Below are positions 1-12,119 of a DNA stretch of 64,000 bases, in pieces (the stretch's first letter is position 1; the number at the start of each line of letters is the position of its first letter). A program made the position numbers and the translations under genes. The stretch is from contig JADNRY010000005.1 of NCBI GenBank assembly GCA_015501585.1, forward strand, positions 923,897 to 987,896, read 5' to 3'. The DNA comes from Rhodocollybia butyracea. Lineage: Eukaryota; Basidiomycota; Agaricomycetes; Agaricales; Omphalotaceae. The notes under the pieces are model-generated. The model saw nothing but the letters and a program-made list of their open reading frames with translations, made no database searches and was not told where the DNA came from.

Positions 1-2247
1 TTGGTCAAGGACTTTACGGTGTCACAGCAGCTAGTGCCAGAGTTTGCCTAGGGTTGTTGACAAACCTCGAGATTACTATTCTAGCTAGAGCCAGAGTTTG
101 CCTAGGAGAATCTTAGTTTCATTGTATTGGTTTTGGTTTTGATTATTTGGTTTTGGACACATATGCATTATTGGTTTTGGTTTGGTTATATTGATTCGGA
201 CATCCTGACGTTCCCTCGTACATATGTACACCCAGCTGGGCTTCCCTCGACTCAGTTCTAAGAGTTGTCCAAGCTTAGTTACCCATGTTAACGCAACGGT
301 CTTGAACCTGGAGCAACCGCGTGCATACCTCCGATACTATCAAACTTTCCCTCAGGGAATCTCTGACAACCCGCCCTCACTCCCTTACATATTGATAGTC
401 TGGTTAGGTGTGGTAGTGTTTTTGTTAGGTTGTTTTATAGCACCTTTCACACACCTACACGTAAATACCCAAATAGCGCTACACTCAACTAAAATAATTT
501 GATGCCCAAAAATTTCACCCTGAAAAATTGACAGGGCTAACCCTGACTCCAAACTGCCCAACTCTGGATCTGTACTTCCGCCTATTATCACTACGATTTC
601 CTTTCATTAATCTTGGTGACTTAGTCACATTCAGTATTCAAGTTTGGTTTAAGAGTTAGCTGTGCACATGGTCTATGTTGAGTGTTACTTTTTAAAGGAG
701 CAGCTTACTCATTCCTCCTTCTCCTTTCATCTTGGAACAGGTTATATATACACATTATATGTCCCACAGGCTGCAGATGTTTTTTGATGACTTCCCAAGC
801 TAGGGAAAGTCACCTAACCCAGTCAGCTTTTTGCTATGCTCAAGCAAACTCAAGTAAACCTGAGGTTGACATATATACTCAGGTCAACTTAGGCTAACTT
901 GAGTCAACTCAAAGTTGGGGCTTGAGTAGGCTTTCCACTCAAGCCAACCTGAAGTTGGGGCTTAAATTGGCCTTATACTTAAGTCAGCTCAGGTTACTCA
1001 AGTCAACCTGAAGTTGGGATAAGTACTCAAGTCAACTTAAGTCAACTTAAGTATTTTAGACTTTTCCTGATGTACCTGGTTGATTAGATTTTTGTCAACT
1101 TTTCAATTTTAAATCCAGTAAATATTTTTTAAAATCCAATATTACCCAATGTCCAATCCACTGTATGTAGCCTTAAGACAAATAACTAGTTGATTCAAAG
1201 AAATGATGAAAGATTACTGTACTAATCAGAACAGTTTGTCAGGGGGTGTGACCTGTGACCAGCCTGACAAAGATTTTATATCATCAGGTCAAACCTTGGC
1301 CTGTGACTGAGGAAATTTTTCATCAATTAAAGCCAAATTTAGCACTTTTTCTTGTGTTTTCAAGAGAAAAAAATTATTTTGTGGCCAATGAATATGGGAT
1401 TTTGTTAGTATGCTATGTGACCAGTGACCTCTGTGACAATTCATCATTTTTGAGGTCCCTGTGAACGGTGACTGACGAACTGCTCTGACTAGTACTGTAA
1501 GGATCTAGCAGATCCTTGTTGTGGCAGAATAGTAATGTACTATCTCGAATAGAAGTGGTGGAACATTTCCAATGGGATGATTTGAAGATAGTGTACTTGA
1601 TCTGGGAATGACAATGATGCAAAGAGCATGAATGGAATCTGGGAATGAATCTAGAATGAACCTGACAAGTATAAGCCTAAGAGAGGAAGTGTTTCCGACT
1701 CTGAGGGTAGGACCCACTGAGTGCAAGCATTTCCAATGACAATAAAGTGATGGTGGGAAGTCGAGCGGAAGCTGATTTAGTGTTGTGCAATGGATCGGGA
1801 TCAAAGAGAGTTATATTGCGGAGTGAAGAAACAGATAAGTCAGGAAATGAGCCGGTAACTGGGGGGTTGTTTCAATATAGCAAATCTAGTGTATCAAGGA
1901 TATCGAGCAAGTATTTAAGAGTAATTATACAGGGTTGTGAAAAGTACTTAGGCAATCGGTTAGGATGAAAGGGAATGGATTACAAAGAGCAAGCAGGAAA
2001 AGGAGGAATACAAGGATATGCCTTAAACTAGAACAAGGCAATTAAGAAGATGGGATTGTTACTGGTTGCGATTTAGTGAAGGAATTATAAAGGTGGAATG
2101 GCTGGTCATAGGTGTCGTTGGCGTTAATGATATGTGATTGCGAGCAGGACCAACAGGAATGAATCAAGAGCAAAATGGAGAGTGAGATCAACAGGATAAG
2201 GTGTGATAAGAGTACAGGAGTGCAGGGCATGACAAGTACAGTATTCT
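1..2247. other. AT-rich intergenic region, no gene seen
   Basis: No reading frame with recognisable protein similarity was found on either strand; the short frames here lack coding character. The stretch has a TTTTGG-rich low-complexity tract at about 125-190. A 16-bp direct repeat (CCAGAGTTTGCCTAGG) occurs near 36 and again near 92. A degenerate repeat block at about 835-1050 is listed separately. It probably represents repeat or decayed transposon sequence beside the NWD gene, but no terminal repeats or transposase motif were seen. Confidence 0.4.
835..1050. repeat. degenerate GTCAACTT/AAGTTGGG repeat block
   Basis: Short imperfect units built from ACTCAAGTCAACCTGAAGTT and GGGGCTT recur about five times. 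Some are in inverted relation (AAGTTGACTTGAGT versus ACTCAAGTCAACTT), so the block could fold on itself. The function is unknown; it looks like a degenerate minisatellite. Confidence 0.5.
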
Positions 2248-5200
2248 TTATTTAAGCCTGGAAAAACAGCTGGTCCAATTTTCACCATAAACACAATTGT
2301 CAAATGAAAGCTTAGTAAAGCCATTGCAGGAGATGATACATGTATTTTTGGCCCTCCAAAGCAGTTGGCGATATTGCAGTGGGATCCAAACAATACCATG
2401 AGGAATGTCTGGAAAATATACAAAGCCATCATCTGAGAGATGCCAGGTTGCGAAATTAGCTGAGGAAAAATGAGAACAAAAAATGAGAATTAAGAAAGAA
2501 AAAAGGGTAGTAAACAAACCTATAGATGGCTGGGAGATAACATGGTGGAACATAGCTGAGAATTATCATTCCAAATTCTCACAGTCTTGTCCAAGAACCA
2601 GATACAAGTTTGGTTCCATCTGGTGAAAATGCAACTGAAGAGACCCAGTGATCATGACCCAGGAGTGGTTCCCCTATTTGAGTACCAGTGGAGACATCCC
2701 AGATTCTCACAACATTATCATAAGAGGCAGATGCAATCTTAGTTCCATTGGGAGAAAACATGACTGACACCACCACATGCTTATGGCCTTGGAGTGGTTC
2801 CCCTATTTGGGTGCCAGTGGAAGCATTCCATATTCTCACAGTTCTATCATAAGAGCCAGATGCAAGCCTGGTACCATCTGGAGAAAATGCAACTGAGGCA
2901 ACCACAAAAGTATGGCCTTGGAGTGAATTGCCAATTTGAGCACCAGTGGAAGCATCCCAAAGTCTCACAGTCTTATCTTGAGACCCAGATACAATCTTGG
3001 TTCCATCTGGGGAAAATGCAACTGAGGTAATAACATTATCATTGCCCTGGAGGGGTTCACCTATTAGAGTACCTGCAGATGCATCCCAGATCCTCACAGT
3101 TTTGTCAGAAGAACCAGATGCAATCCTTGTTCCATCTGGTGAAAATGTAATTGAAGTGACTCCCTGATCATGACCTTGGAATGATTGCCCTATTTGAGCA
3201 CCAGTAAAAGTATCCCAGATCCTCACTGTTTTATCACCAGACCCAGATGCAATTCTGGTGCCATCTGGGGAAAATGCAATTGAGTTAATCCTTTGATTAT
3301 GGCCCTGGAGAGGTTCACCTATTGCAGCACCCACAGATGTATCCCAGATTCTGATAGTTTTGTCCATTGATCCAGATGCAATTTTGGTTCCATCTGGCGA
3401 AAATGAAACTGAATTAACAATGCCACTGTGGCCTGGGAGTGGTTCCTTTACTTGGGCACTGGTAGAACCATCCCAAATTCTCACAGTTGCATCCTCAGAA
3501 CCAGATACAATTCTGTTTCCATCTGGTGAGAATGAAACTGATTTCACATTGCCATTATGGCCCTGGAGCGGTTCCCCTATTTGGGTGCCAGTGGAAGCAT
3601 TCCATATTCTCACAGTTTTATCATAAGAGCCAGATGCAAGCCTGGCACCATCTGGTGAAAATGTGACTGAAGTGACTGCATGATTGTGGCTCTGGAGTGA
3701 TTCCCATATTTGAACACCACTGGAAGCATCCCAGATTCTCACAGTTTTCTCCCAGGAGGTAGATGCAATTTTGGTCCCATCTGATGAAAATGAAACTGAA
3801 AGTACTGCCTCAACATGACCCTGAAATGGTTCCCCAATTTGGGAACCAGTAGAAACATTCCAGATCCTCACAGTTCTGTCATTAGACCCAGATGCAACTC
3901 TGGTACCATTTGGGGAAAATGCAACTGAGTTAATCCTTTGATTATGGCCCTGGAAAGGTTCACCTATTGTGGCACCTACAAATGCATCCCAGATCCTGAT
4001 AGTTTTGTCCCCTGAGCCAGATGCAATTCTGGTTCCATCTGGTGAAAATGAGACTGAAGTAACATGGTCATTATGTCCCTGAAATGGTTCACCTATTTGG
4101 GCACCAGTGGAGATGTCCCATATTCTCACTGTATGGTCCCAAGAGGCAGATGCAATTTTGGTTCCATCTGGTGAAAATTTCACTGAGGCAACAAGCAGAT
4201 TATGTCCCTGAAGTGGGGGTCCAATCTGGGCACCACTTGATGCATCCCATATCCTCACAGTTTTGTCATTAGATCCGGATGCAATCATCATTCCATCCAT
4301 AGAAAATGCTACTTCTTGGATGCCACTAAATGCATTCCAACATCCCATGCTCTCTCCTTCCATTACAAGGGATTTTTGTATAATTTCCACAACATTATTC
4401 AATTGAGGTAAATACTTTTCTTTAGCAGACCAAAATGGCAGAATACTCAGATATAAATGAGCTGTTATTTTTTTTCACATCACTGGCACCATAGAGAAAT
4501 ACAAGCCTCTGAAATTCAGAAATTGTGATTCTGATATCATGGGGCCCTATCTTATGGTCCTATTATATTCCCAATTCAAATATTTTTCATTCACTTCAGA
4601 GCACATACCTGTAGCTTCAAATCTAACATGGAACCACAATAGTTTAGAAAACCCATCAGATTCATTGCTTCAATCCAAAATATGCCCTTTTGTGCTAAAA
4701 AACTGTTCAATTCTTCCAGAATGCTTATCTGCATTCCTGACTTCTTTAAATGCATACTCCAAAATTGGCAGCAGTATTGAAGAATTTCCCCAATGTTTAT
4801 TTTGATTTTATCCACCAAATCAGGCACTAATTCATCTGGTTCAAATGATGAAGGCAGCTCACATATATTAAACCTTAGCCTCTTCATTATTTGAAAACAT
4901 GAATGGGTTAATTGCAAATGTACCACAGGTCCTTGATATGCTGTATGGTTGTTTTGATAAGTGATTATAAAATCAGGAAATGATCCATGAAACGTGAAGA
5001 TGCACTGATCTTTCTCTGAGACATATAACACTGACTGTAGATCACAGACTAGATCTTCTACCAAATCTGTCTCCAAGCCAAGAAGTTGACCAATTGCCAA
5101 ACATGTCAAAGGCTTTCCTACAGAAACTAATGTATAAACAATGTTCCAATCCCTACTTTGCATTTGATCTTGTTCTGAAATGACTTGGTTCATAATTCCT

Positions 5201-6447
5201 GCATAGAGTTGGGTTAAGCTCTCACTAGTTGTCTGAGTATCTAATGCATATTGTAACCGCTCCTTCTGGCGTGCAACACCCCTGGCTTGTTTGACCAGTT
5301 TAACTATAGTGGCTGCATAGATAAACAATCTACCAGATAAACCTGTGAGTATGTGCAGCTGTTGGTCTGAAGCAATGCCTGCAAGTTCAGCTTCAACAAA
5401 TCTATATATATCACTTGTAACTAAGGCTTCCTCAACTTGATGCAATATAAACTGTTGAAAAGGGGCTACAGTGAAATCTCCTGATTCCATAATATTCTTA
5501 ATTGGCTGTTCTGATCGGCTTGTAGTAAAAAATTTCAGCCTCAGACTTTTTGAAGCCTGGATGGCAGGAATGAGGTATCTTAATGTCTCTACAACCTCAT
5601 CACATTCATCCAAACCATCAATAACAAAGACTGGTGTGTTTATTTCCTGATGACCAGCTTTGCAGACTATATTCCAAGGATCAACTAACAACTTTGGAAT
5701 TTGATCTCGAGGACTCTTTGTGGATATGTCTGGATTTTTGATCAGAACATCTTTGAGAATCATCCCATAAGTCTCAGAATATTGTGCCAGTTGATAAGCC
5801 AACGTGGGAATGATGAGCCTATAGTCTCTGCACTCAGGGATTTGCCTAGAACAAAAAAAAGATCCAGCTAGGATTCCCTTTTCTTCTAGTAAAAGACATG
5901 TGGATTTGGCAATAGTGCTTTTGCCTGTGCCTGCCATTCCACACATCCAGTATCCCCAAGAAGACTGGGATATAGGGCTTGTAGCCCATTTCTCAATGTC
6001 TTCTAGGATTTGAACCCTAGTGCCTTCAGCACACGACTTGCGGTTAAACTGTACACCAAGTTCACAATCATGGAATGCCTGCCATGAATATGGTAACTTT
6101 GTCAATGGGGTCCCCTTTTGGCAGGTGGTCAAAAATTATAGATCTCGAGTTTGTTATAGCCTTACCTCATTGTAGATGGTCTGAATAGTAGTCATATTTT
6201 GGGCATTATTGAATTGACTACCATGGATAGTAAAGTTGTGAGCATGTGCAAACATCGATGCTGAATTGGGAGATGTTTCTGTTTCATCGTACATTGTTGA
6301 GCTATAAACAAGGTTCTCAAAGTCAAAAGGATATATACCTTGAGTGCCCATTGAATCTGGAGGTGCTGGGGTCGTCTGGATTGGTGTTTTGCTGTTGTCT
6401 GTTTTCTTCTCGTGTTTGAGCAATACTTTCTTGAAAGCCTTACGCAT
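2248..6447 (-). CDS. NACHT-WD40 (NWD/HET-E-like) STAND protein, frameshifted in the last WD repeat
   Basis: This is a STAND-type signalling NTPase of the fungal NLR-like family, thought to act in non-self recognition or programmed cell death. Start ATG at 6447 has a good context (CACCATG). The first exon (6447-6166) ends in a short segment with HGSQFNN, typical of the N-terminus of agaric NACHT proteins. A likely 51-nt intron spans 6165-6115. The NACHT exon (6114-4609) shows Walker A GMAGTGKST and Walker B VFVIDGLDECD. A second intron spans about 4608-4462. The WD40 exon holds 14 tandem repeats of about 43 residues with the SPDGT..ASGS..KTVRIWD pattern. In repeat 14 the expected TGGGAC reads TGGAC (near 2588), giving an early stop at 2579. 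A conserved family-type C-terminal exon (2459-2248, containing NCVYGENWTSCF) remains downstream in another frame, joined through a TTCCTCAG acceptor. The gene may be a recent pseudogene, an allele with a shortened propeller, or a sequencing slip in a G run. Confidence 0.85.
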
Positions 6448-7682
6448 GGTGATTTTGTTGATTGTTTACTGTCTGTACGGTGGTGAGTAGACGATGATGG
6501 GCCAAGTAAGAAAGCAACAACATTTGAAATGACTTGCATTTATAGCAAGTTTGACAGCTGCCTGATAAGGTTTATCCACAATCATGACTCTGAGCTATGT
6601 GCTTGGCAAGTCATGTCAGACTTTTAGAGATCTACCTAGTTACCGTCTATTATAGTAGTCCAAACCACCCGTGGATCGTTTAACATTTCTCCAGGGCCAC
6701 TTGAAATTTCAGCAACGACGTAGGCAATGCAACATGCATGTCCCCGGAACTTTGCAACACCCATAACACCAATCAGCCGAGAAATATTGCCGTCCTAAAG
6801 AGCAACAAAAGAAAAGATGGAAGAACAGCAAACAAGGATGGATTATAGCAGTACGTATCTGTTAACAAAATCCTTAGTATTGTGAAACAGTAGAGAGATC
6901 GAGTGGCGTATAGATAACAGGAAGTAACAGGAAGTACTAACAGAGGAAGGCGGGCAGAAGGTACTGTAACAAGACAGGCAGTTACCGCAGGTAGGAGTGA
7001 GAAAGATGGGGAAGTGAACAACTCCGAAACGGGTTCGAAATGGCAAGAAGCACGCAAAAAGAAAGGAGGGCTCGTAGGAGAGTGCACTGTGAACGTTGGA
7101 AACAAGGAAATGCGGTGAGTATGAAAGATGAATGAACATAGCGAACCTCAAAATGAGTATAATGCCAGCCCGATACACTGATTACAATATCCATCTTCCT
7201 AACCTCGGTTTCGGAAATCAGCGAATCGAGAGATAGATCGGCAGAGAGGATGATGATTGTGGCGAACAGTTACACATTGGATGTATGAGCATCAAGGGCG
7301 TTTGATGCTGTGTATTTGAGATGCACTGGATGTGTTCGAATATCATGAAAACTGTTTCGAAGAGGTAGAAGCACAACGATTGAGTGCTGAGAAATCTTGA
7401 CACCAAGCACAACCAGTTCCAATTTTCTCTGCTCTAATATAGATATCCAACCTCGGTGGTCAAATACACAACGCTTACAGCGTTCGCTCTAAGTACCAAA
7501 AGGATCTCCATTCTAGAATCCAAGGAAACCATCATGCATAGGTGCTGTGTTTGAGGAAAGAATGCTCGCCACGAAGTGAATCAAGTTTATTCGAGCTGTG
7601 AGATGATAAAGACAGGATATTCTCGTAGTTAAACGGAGACTATATGGTGGTAGAGATAGAGGAGAGAATCGTCGAACTCGGG
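6448..7682. other. intergenic, no supported gene
   Basis: Upstream flank of the NWD gene. The frames on the minus strand between 6773 and 7412 overlap each other in all phases, are rich in Phe/Leu/Ser from pyrimidine-rich DNA, and show no domain. No RNA gene or repeat was recognised. Confidence 0.4.
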
Positions 7683-7944
7683 CTAGAACTTCTTGTCACG
7701 AGTCGCGTACACGACGTGGTGCTCGTGGATTTCTTTCAGTATTCCTATATGATACAACATTTGTGACCAAAAAGGCACATACCGAAGGACTTGTAAAGTG
7801 TCGGCGCGTTTTGGTCCACGATTTGAGTTTCTGAAATCTGACTGATGAATCGATATCTGGCGCTTGATCGGAATTCGACGCTGAAATGCTTGTCGCTCTA
7901 AGTATTTGCCTCAGGCCTCCGGCTGCCAGCTTGCTGCAGCGCAT
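7683..7944 (-). CDS. possible small mitochondrial-type protein, unidentified
   Basis: A speculative short gene. An ATG at 7944 opens an Arg- and Ser-rich, acid-poor leader (MRCSKLAAGGLRQILRATSI) that looks like a mitochondrial presequence. Further on, a frame reads IVDQNAPTLYKSF. It can be joined across a 46-nt intron with a GTATGT donor and an ATAG acceptor to a last exon, ILKEIHEHHVVYATRDKKF, ending in TAG at 7685-7683. The link between the leader exon and the middle exon needs a second junction that is not clear. No family was recognised. It lies upstream of the TIP41 relic on the opposite strand. Confidence 0.25.
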
Positions 7945-8334
7945 GCTAAATACACATTTTAAAAGCTTACAACAAAGGCCCAATCTCTAGGCTATGTAAA
8001 GGTCATTCGGATAATCTCCAATGTCCATAAAGTATATCCCAGGTTCAGTTACTTATCGTCACTTGTGTATTGACTTTTCAGATTACTTGTGTCTTTCCCA
8101 TCAAGCTTTCATTGGGACTGGCTCTGAAGATCTGAAGCTCTGGCTTGACGTCCCGAACGCCGGGCGGGAACGCACGGTCAGCGAAACCACTTGCGGATAT
8201 TGTCGACGTCCTTTATCTACTCATCTCATCATATAACTTTGAGCTCACTTTGTGAGTTTATATCCTTATTTCGCGCCGTGAGCCATACAAATCACGAGGC
8301 TCCACAGCGTAAACGTCCTTTCCTTCGAATCCCG

Positions 8335-9234
8335 ATGAGTGGCATCACCTTCGACCCACTAGCCCCAATAATGAGTCCACCCGTTCATCTTCCGTATCAC
8401 AAACTCTTCGAATCACCCAACTCACGGTCAATATTGATTGCACGATGGAAAATAAACTGCGCAGACAACCCAATCTCGAATCAGGGCAAGAGCCAGAGAT
8501 TAGGGATACCGTTGCTAGAGACGTGTTTTGGTCCTAGGAAATAATCTGCTGAAGCTGGAATGGAGGGAAGTTGGGTTTTTGAAGGATCATGATACAGAGT
8601 CAAAGGTCTCGAGTGATACATGGATGTATCAGTTTGACACTCTACACGGTAGTACACCCTCTGCTTGGCGTCAAAAAAGGACAAATGTAGGATGTTGTAA
8701 AGGTGGAGTATGCAGACAAGCGGATGAAAAGTCGGTATGTTTTCAATTCTGCATGTTCTTGCCTTTGTCACTCAATTCATCAACAAGTCCTGACCTTCTC
8801 CGCTTCTCTTAATGCCAAAAACTATTCCAACCAAGCTGTACGATTGGACTTTCATAACACAACGACAGTACAACGACTTCCATTGTTCCGCTACGGCATC
8901 TTCGAAATCAGATCCACCATCGCATTGGCTCCCAGCTAACCCGACGATTCCATCCCAAATCATCTTGTTATCCGAATTAACACGCTCAGAGCCAATCCTC
9001 TTTACGCAGAAGCACAAGATAATGGGAGCAGTGGGATCGTCGTTCGGCTTGTGAGTTGTTTTCAACCCTACTCCAATTATAATCATAATGCAACCCATTT
9101 ACACAGCGTGTAATGCCAACAAGCATATTTGTTCTCGGACGATTCACCCTACGCATCACAACGTACGTTTTAGAACGTTCGATACGAGGATATACTCTTC
9201 CCTCGAACGAGATTTGAACAACAAAAACCGATAA
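8335..9234 (+). pseudogene. TIP41: degenerate TIP41-like (TOR signalling, PP2A regulator) copy
   Basis: TIP41 proteins regulate PP2A-type phosphatases in the TOR pathway. Pieces of the family are visible in order: an N-terminal PYHKLFESPNSRSI, then ARWKI and NPISN, then LGIPL..FG, NNLLKLEW, YADKRMKSR, IPTKLYDWTF, LTRSEPILF, AQDNGSS, VMPTSIFVLGRFTLR and FRTFDTRIYSSLERD. They cannot be read in one frame. There is an extra 7-nt GTCCTAG after the FG codon pair near 8532, an in-frame TAG before YADKRMKSR, a one-base shift after PILF with loss of the acidic FEDEL segment, and another shift before FRTFDTR. Only some gaps match introns. TIP41 is normally an intact single-copy gene, so this is best read as a decayed second copy. 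Confidence 0.7.
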
Positions 9235-10761
9235 TAACCTATAATAACATGGGAAAATTGTGAGTGGTAAGCTCGGTATGAGAGCATTAAAGTGGTTAAT
9301 ATTCCCTTTTCAATCCATCTATAGATATTACTACATTCCCTTCTGATCCTCCCTCGACGTTTTGCTCCGGTCCATCTGTTAATTTTACCGTCTTAATTGC
9401 AACATCTCCGAACTCGAACAGACCTGACCCCCTAACTGACCCCGGCTGGATCGCCGAAATCCTCACCGAACTACGCTCTTCGCAGACTACTGCAGCTGGT
9501 ACGGGCTGGAGAGGGTTTAGGAAGAAATACGAGTGAATTTCCATATCGTAACATTGCAGAGAGTTGTCAGGGTTAGATAAACTCGCTGTACTCACCATAG
9601 ACGGAACTGTCAAGCTCAGTCTGCACTAATCAAGTTTGCTGATACCCAGGAGGAGATTGTCGAGTAGAATTCGGCGCGAGAGACACCATGAGCTCATAAA
9701 TGAGATCATTACAATTTGTCATCTCGTATTTTTGCATACCATGTTCCTCGTACACGCCAACCAACCAAGAAATTCGGAAGGTACTGCCCAAAACTCAGCC
9801 GGAAAGCAGGTACGTTTGGACTCTATAGGCGACAATCGAGTCAAATCTGACAATTCGAGGGTAGGTGTAAGAACAGGGGCATGGGACTTAATCAGCCAGC
9901 ATGCTACGATTTTGCACGCTTCAGGCTTGCCTCGGGATCTTGCTCGAAGCTCTCTGACCACTGAGTTGGCCCAGTGGATCGTCGATATCGTCAGAATGCA
10001 AGGCAATATACCAGTTGTCCCGTATTCTGGGCGCTACATTGATGTAAAAGATATTATTGTATGATAGCAAAACAGTCCTGGTGGCACAGATACTGATATC
10101 GGAAAACTTGTAGGCCCAACCCGCTGACCAGTAGGTTGCGGTCATGCTCCCTCCTCAATTCAGGTTTATGTGAGTGTATTTCTTGTGGATATACTTTGAC
10201 TGACATATTTGGTGAACAGGAAAGACTTTTGTCAATGTCTCAGATGTACATGCCCTGACTTGGGCTTCTGTATGATATTTAGGCAGCTGGTCAAGCATTT
10301 TTGATAGCAACTCTTGGACTACACCTTACTCACAAGCAAAATGCTCACTTCCCTTTCCCTATGAAATCTACAAATCCGCCAAACAGAGAGCAAAGGACTA
10401 CTATAGTCAAACTTTTACTCACGGAGTTCCACCCAAACGCATTGTCAACTTACTTCCCATACATATACCTCACTCAAATCAACGATGGTCTCAAGCACGC
10501 AAAGCGCTATGGACACTTACTGCAAAACTAATAATATCACAGTTTCTACAGTTGATACATGTACCAACACCTGTCGGCCTACGAAGAGATGTAACAGGCT
10601 ACAGAGCACTCGTATCCTCGTGGTATTTACACGAAGCACTCGAGCCCAAAGAGGATCTCCAGTAATCCAACTACTATGAAATAACAGTGAGGTTCGCGCA
10701 ACCGAAAGATACAAACGTCTAGGCTCGTAATGGCTCTAAGTAATTGTGATACGTTGACTGA
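9235..10761. other. intergenic, unassigned open frames
   Basis: Several frames of 60-140 codons exist (9613-9296 on minus, 10006-9719 on minus, 9636-10064 on plus), but they overlap antisense and show no domain. Near 10203-10260 a plus-strand stretch reads KDFCQCLRCTCPD, reminiscent of the Cys-rich tail after SET domains, yet no SET core could be found upstream. No confident gene is called. Confidence 0.35.
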
Positions 10762-12119
10762 TTACCCTGCTCGTATGAAATTTTCTACAAGTGTCTTAAA
10801 TTCGCCAGGCCTAGTTGGGAAAGTAAGTACATAGACGAAAGGAGAAAATTGACATTGCACCCACCGTTCAGCATGGACTAGAGTACAAGATGAAAGAATC
10901 GAGCGTTTGTCAGTCAGTAATCTGGAGAAGCTTATATCTTCACTCACCCAATGACCAGTATCAATAGGTTCCATGTTCATATTGGGGAAGAAATCATTCA
11001 TTGCCGAGTGATAGTGATGATTTATGAATCTGAACAGGCGCGATAAGAGGTTAACAACTATCGAAGAATTATTGAACAGATCTTACTTACTTGCTTTTCT
11101 CCCCCTTGACGAACAGCGTCTTTCCCTCCCACTTTCGTTCACCAGGAAGATAAGGAAACGAGCCGAGTTCGCTTAATGCGTCGCTCAGAGTCCCTAGTGG
11201 GATTCGGAATCGGATGTAGTCTTCGCCTGTTTCGTTGGGCATGAGGATATTGGTGAGGAGGAATAGAACGATGTTTGTGTCCTAAAAAGACATGATCAGA
11301 ACTCAATGGGATATGTCATAGTGCGGCTGACTGACCTTCTCGTACTCCTCCAAAACCCTGGTAGCCTCTTTCCTCGTGCGCAATTTCATACTCTCAATCT
11401 TCTTCATCGCCTCGGTGTACAACACGAATTCATTGGAGAGCTTAGCGCGGACTGGAGCGATATCTGCTATGATGAGATTTTGTAGGACGCCAGAAGGTGG
11501 GAGTGAAGGATCGAGTGCGACGGTCATGGCTAGTTTTCCTCCCCTGCGTTATTCATGGGTATAGTCAGTCGATGAATGTAGAGGGCAGTCTAAAGGAATA
11601 ATATATAAGATTCCGACCTAATACATACATCGAATGCCCAAGAAGCGAAATCCTCTCCAGTTTCTTCTGTTTAATGAAGTTCAACACATCCGAAGCCATA
11701 GCAGCGTATGTCATAGGTAGCGCATGTGGTGAGGTTCCATGATTCCGCAGGTCTAAAGCGTATACTGGAATATTTAGATCTCGGGAAAATGCTTTCGAGA
11801 GGGATGTCCAGTTGCGCTTGGAGCCGCTGCATAACAGAGAAAGATAATTGTGGTTTAGTCTATGATTACTAAGAGTACTGATGAAAGGAACGTACAAAAG
11901 TCCATGTAGAATAACTAGCGCGCCATTCGTCTTGTTTCCGTTTTCTGGTATTTGTTCTAAGAAGTCTAGTTCTTGGGGTGTTGTTGCTTCGGTCTCGCTA
12001 TTAGATGTTGAAGAGTATCTGGCACAGGATATGAGGTTCCAAGGAAGCCGCCGACGCGTTAACTGTAAAGATCGTTGACGTTGTGTGAGTGTAATGAATG
12101 GAGTCTGGAGGAAGGACAT
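10762..12119 (-). CDS. ABHD11/IMO32-type alpha/beta hydrolase, probably mitochondrial
   Basis: Alpha/beta-hydrolase fold enzyme of the ABHD11 (yeast IMO32) group, which acts in mitochondria on ester or acyl substrates. The N-terminus is basic and Ser/Arg-rich (RQRSLQLTRRRLPW, then RYSSTS), fitting a mitochondrial presequence. Conserved segments in order are VILHGLL, interrupted by an intron, followed by SGSKRNW; then VYALDLRNHGTSP, and the nucleophile elbow GHSM|GGKLAM, split by an intron. Further exons encode the ENIADIAPV-like and EFVLYTEAMKKI stretches, then MNMEPIDTGHW, HAERW (the catalytic His region) and a C-terminal RPGEFKTLVENFIRAG ending at 10762. At least six introns with consensus ends were seen. 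It is single and intact, apparently unrelated to the siderophore genes. Confidence 0.85.

Noticed and set aside
2794..4272. Plus-strand frames of 60-90 codons opposite the WD40 exon
   Set aside because: They are antisense shadows of the repetitive WD40 coding sequence and show no independent domain.
6773..7412. Cluster of overlapping minus-strand frames, hydrophobic and Ser/Phe-rich
   Set aside because: Three phases overlap the same pyrimidine-rich DNA, with no splice pattern or family resemblance; treated as non-coding.
9636..10064. 142-codon plus-strand frame
   Set aside because: No recognisable domain, strong antisense frame opposite it, and no conserved start or splice context.
10180..10290. 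Cys-rich KDFCQCLRCTCPD, reminiscent of a post-SET motif
   Set aside because: No SET-domain core could be traced upstream in any frame; a short Cys motif alone is not enough.
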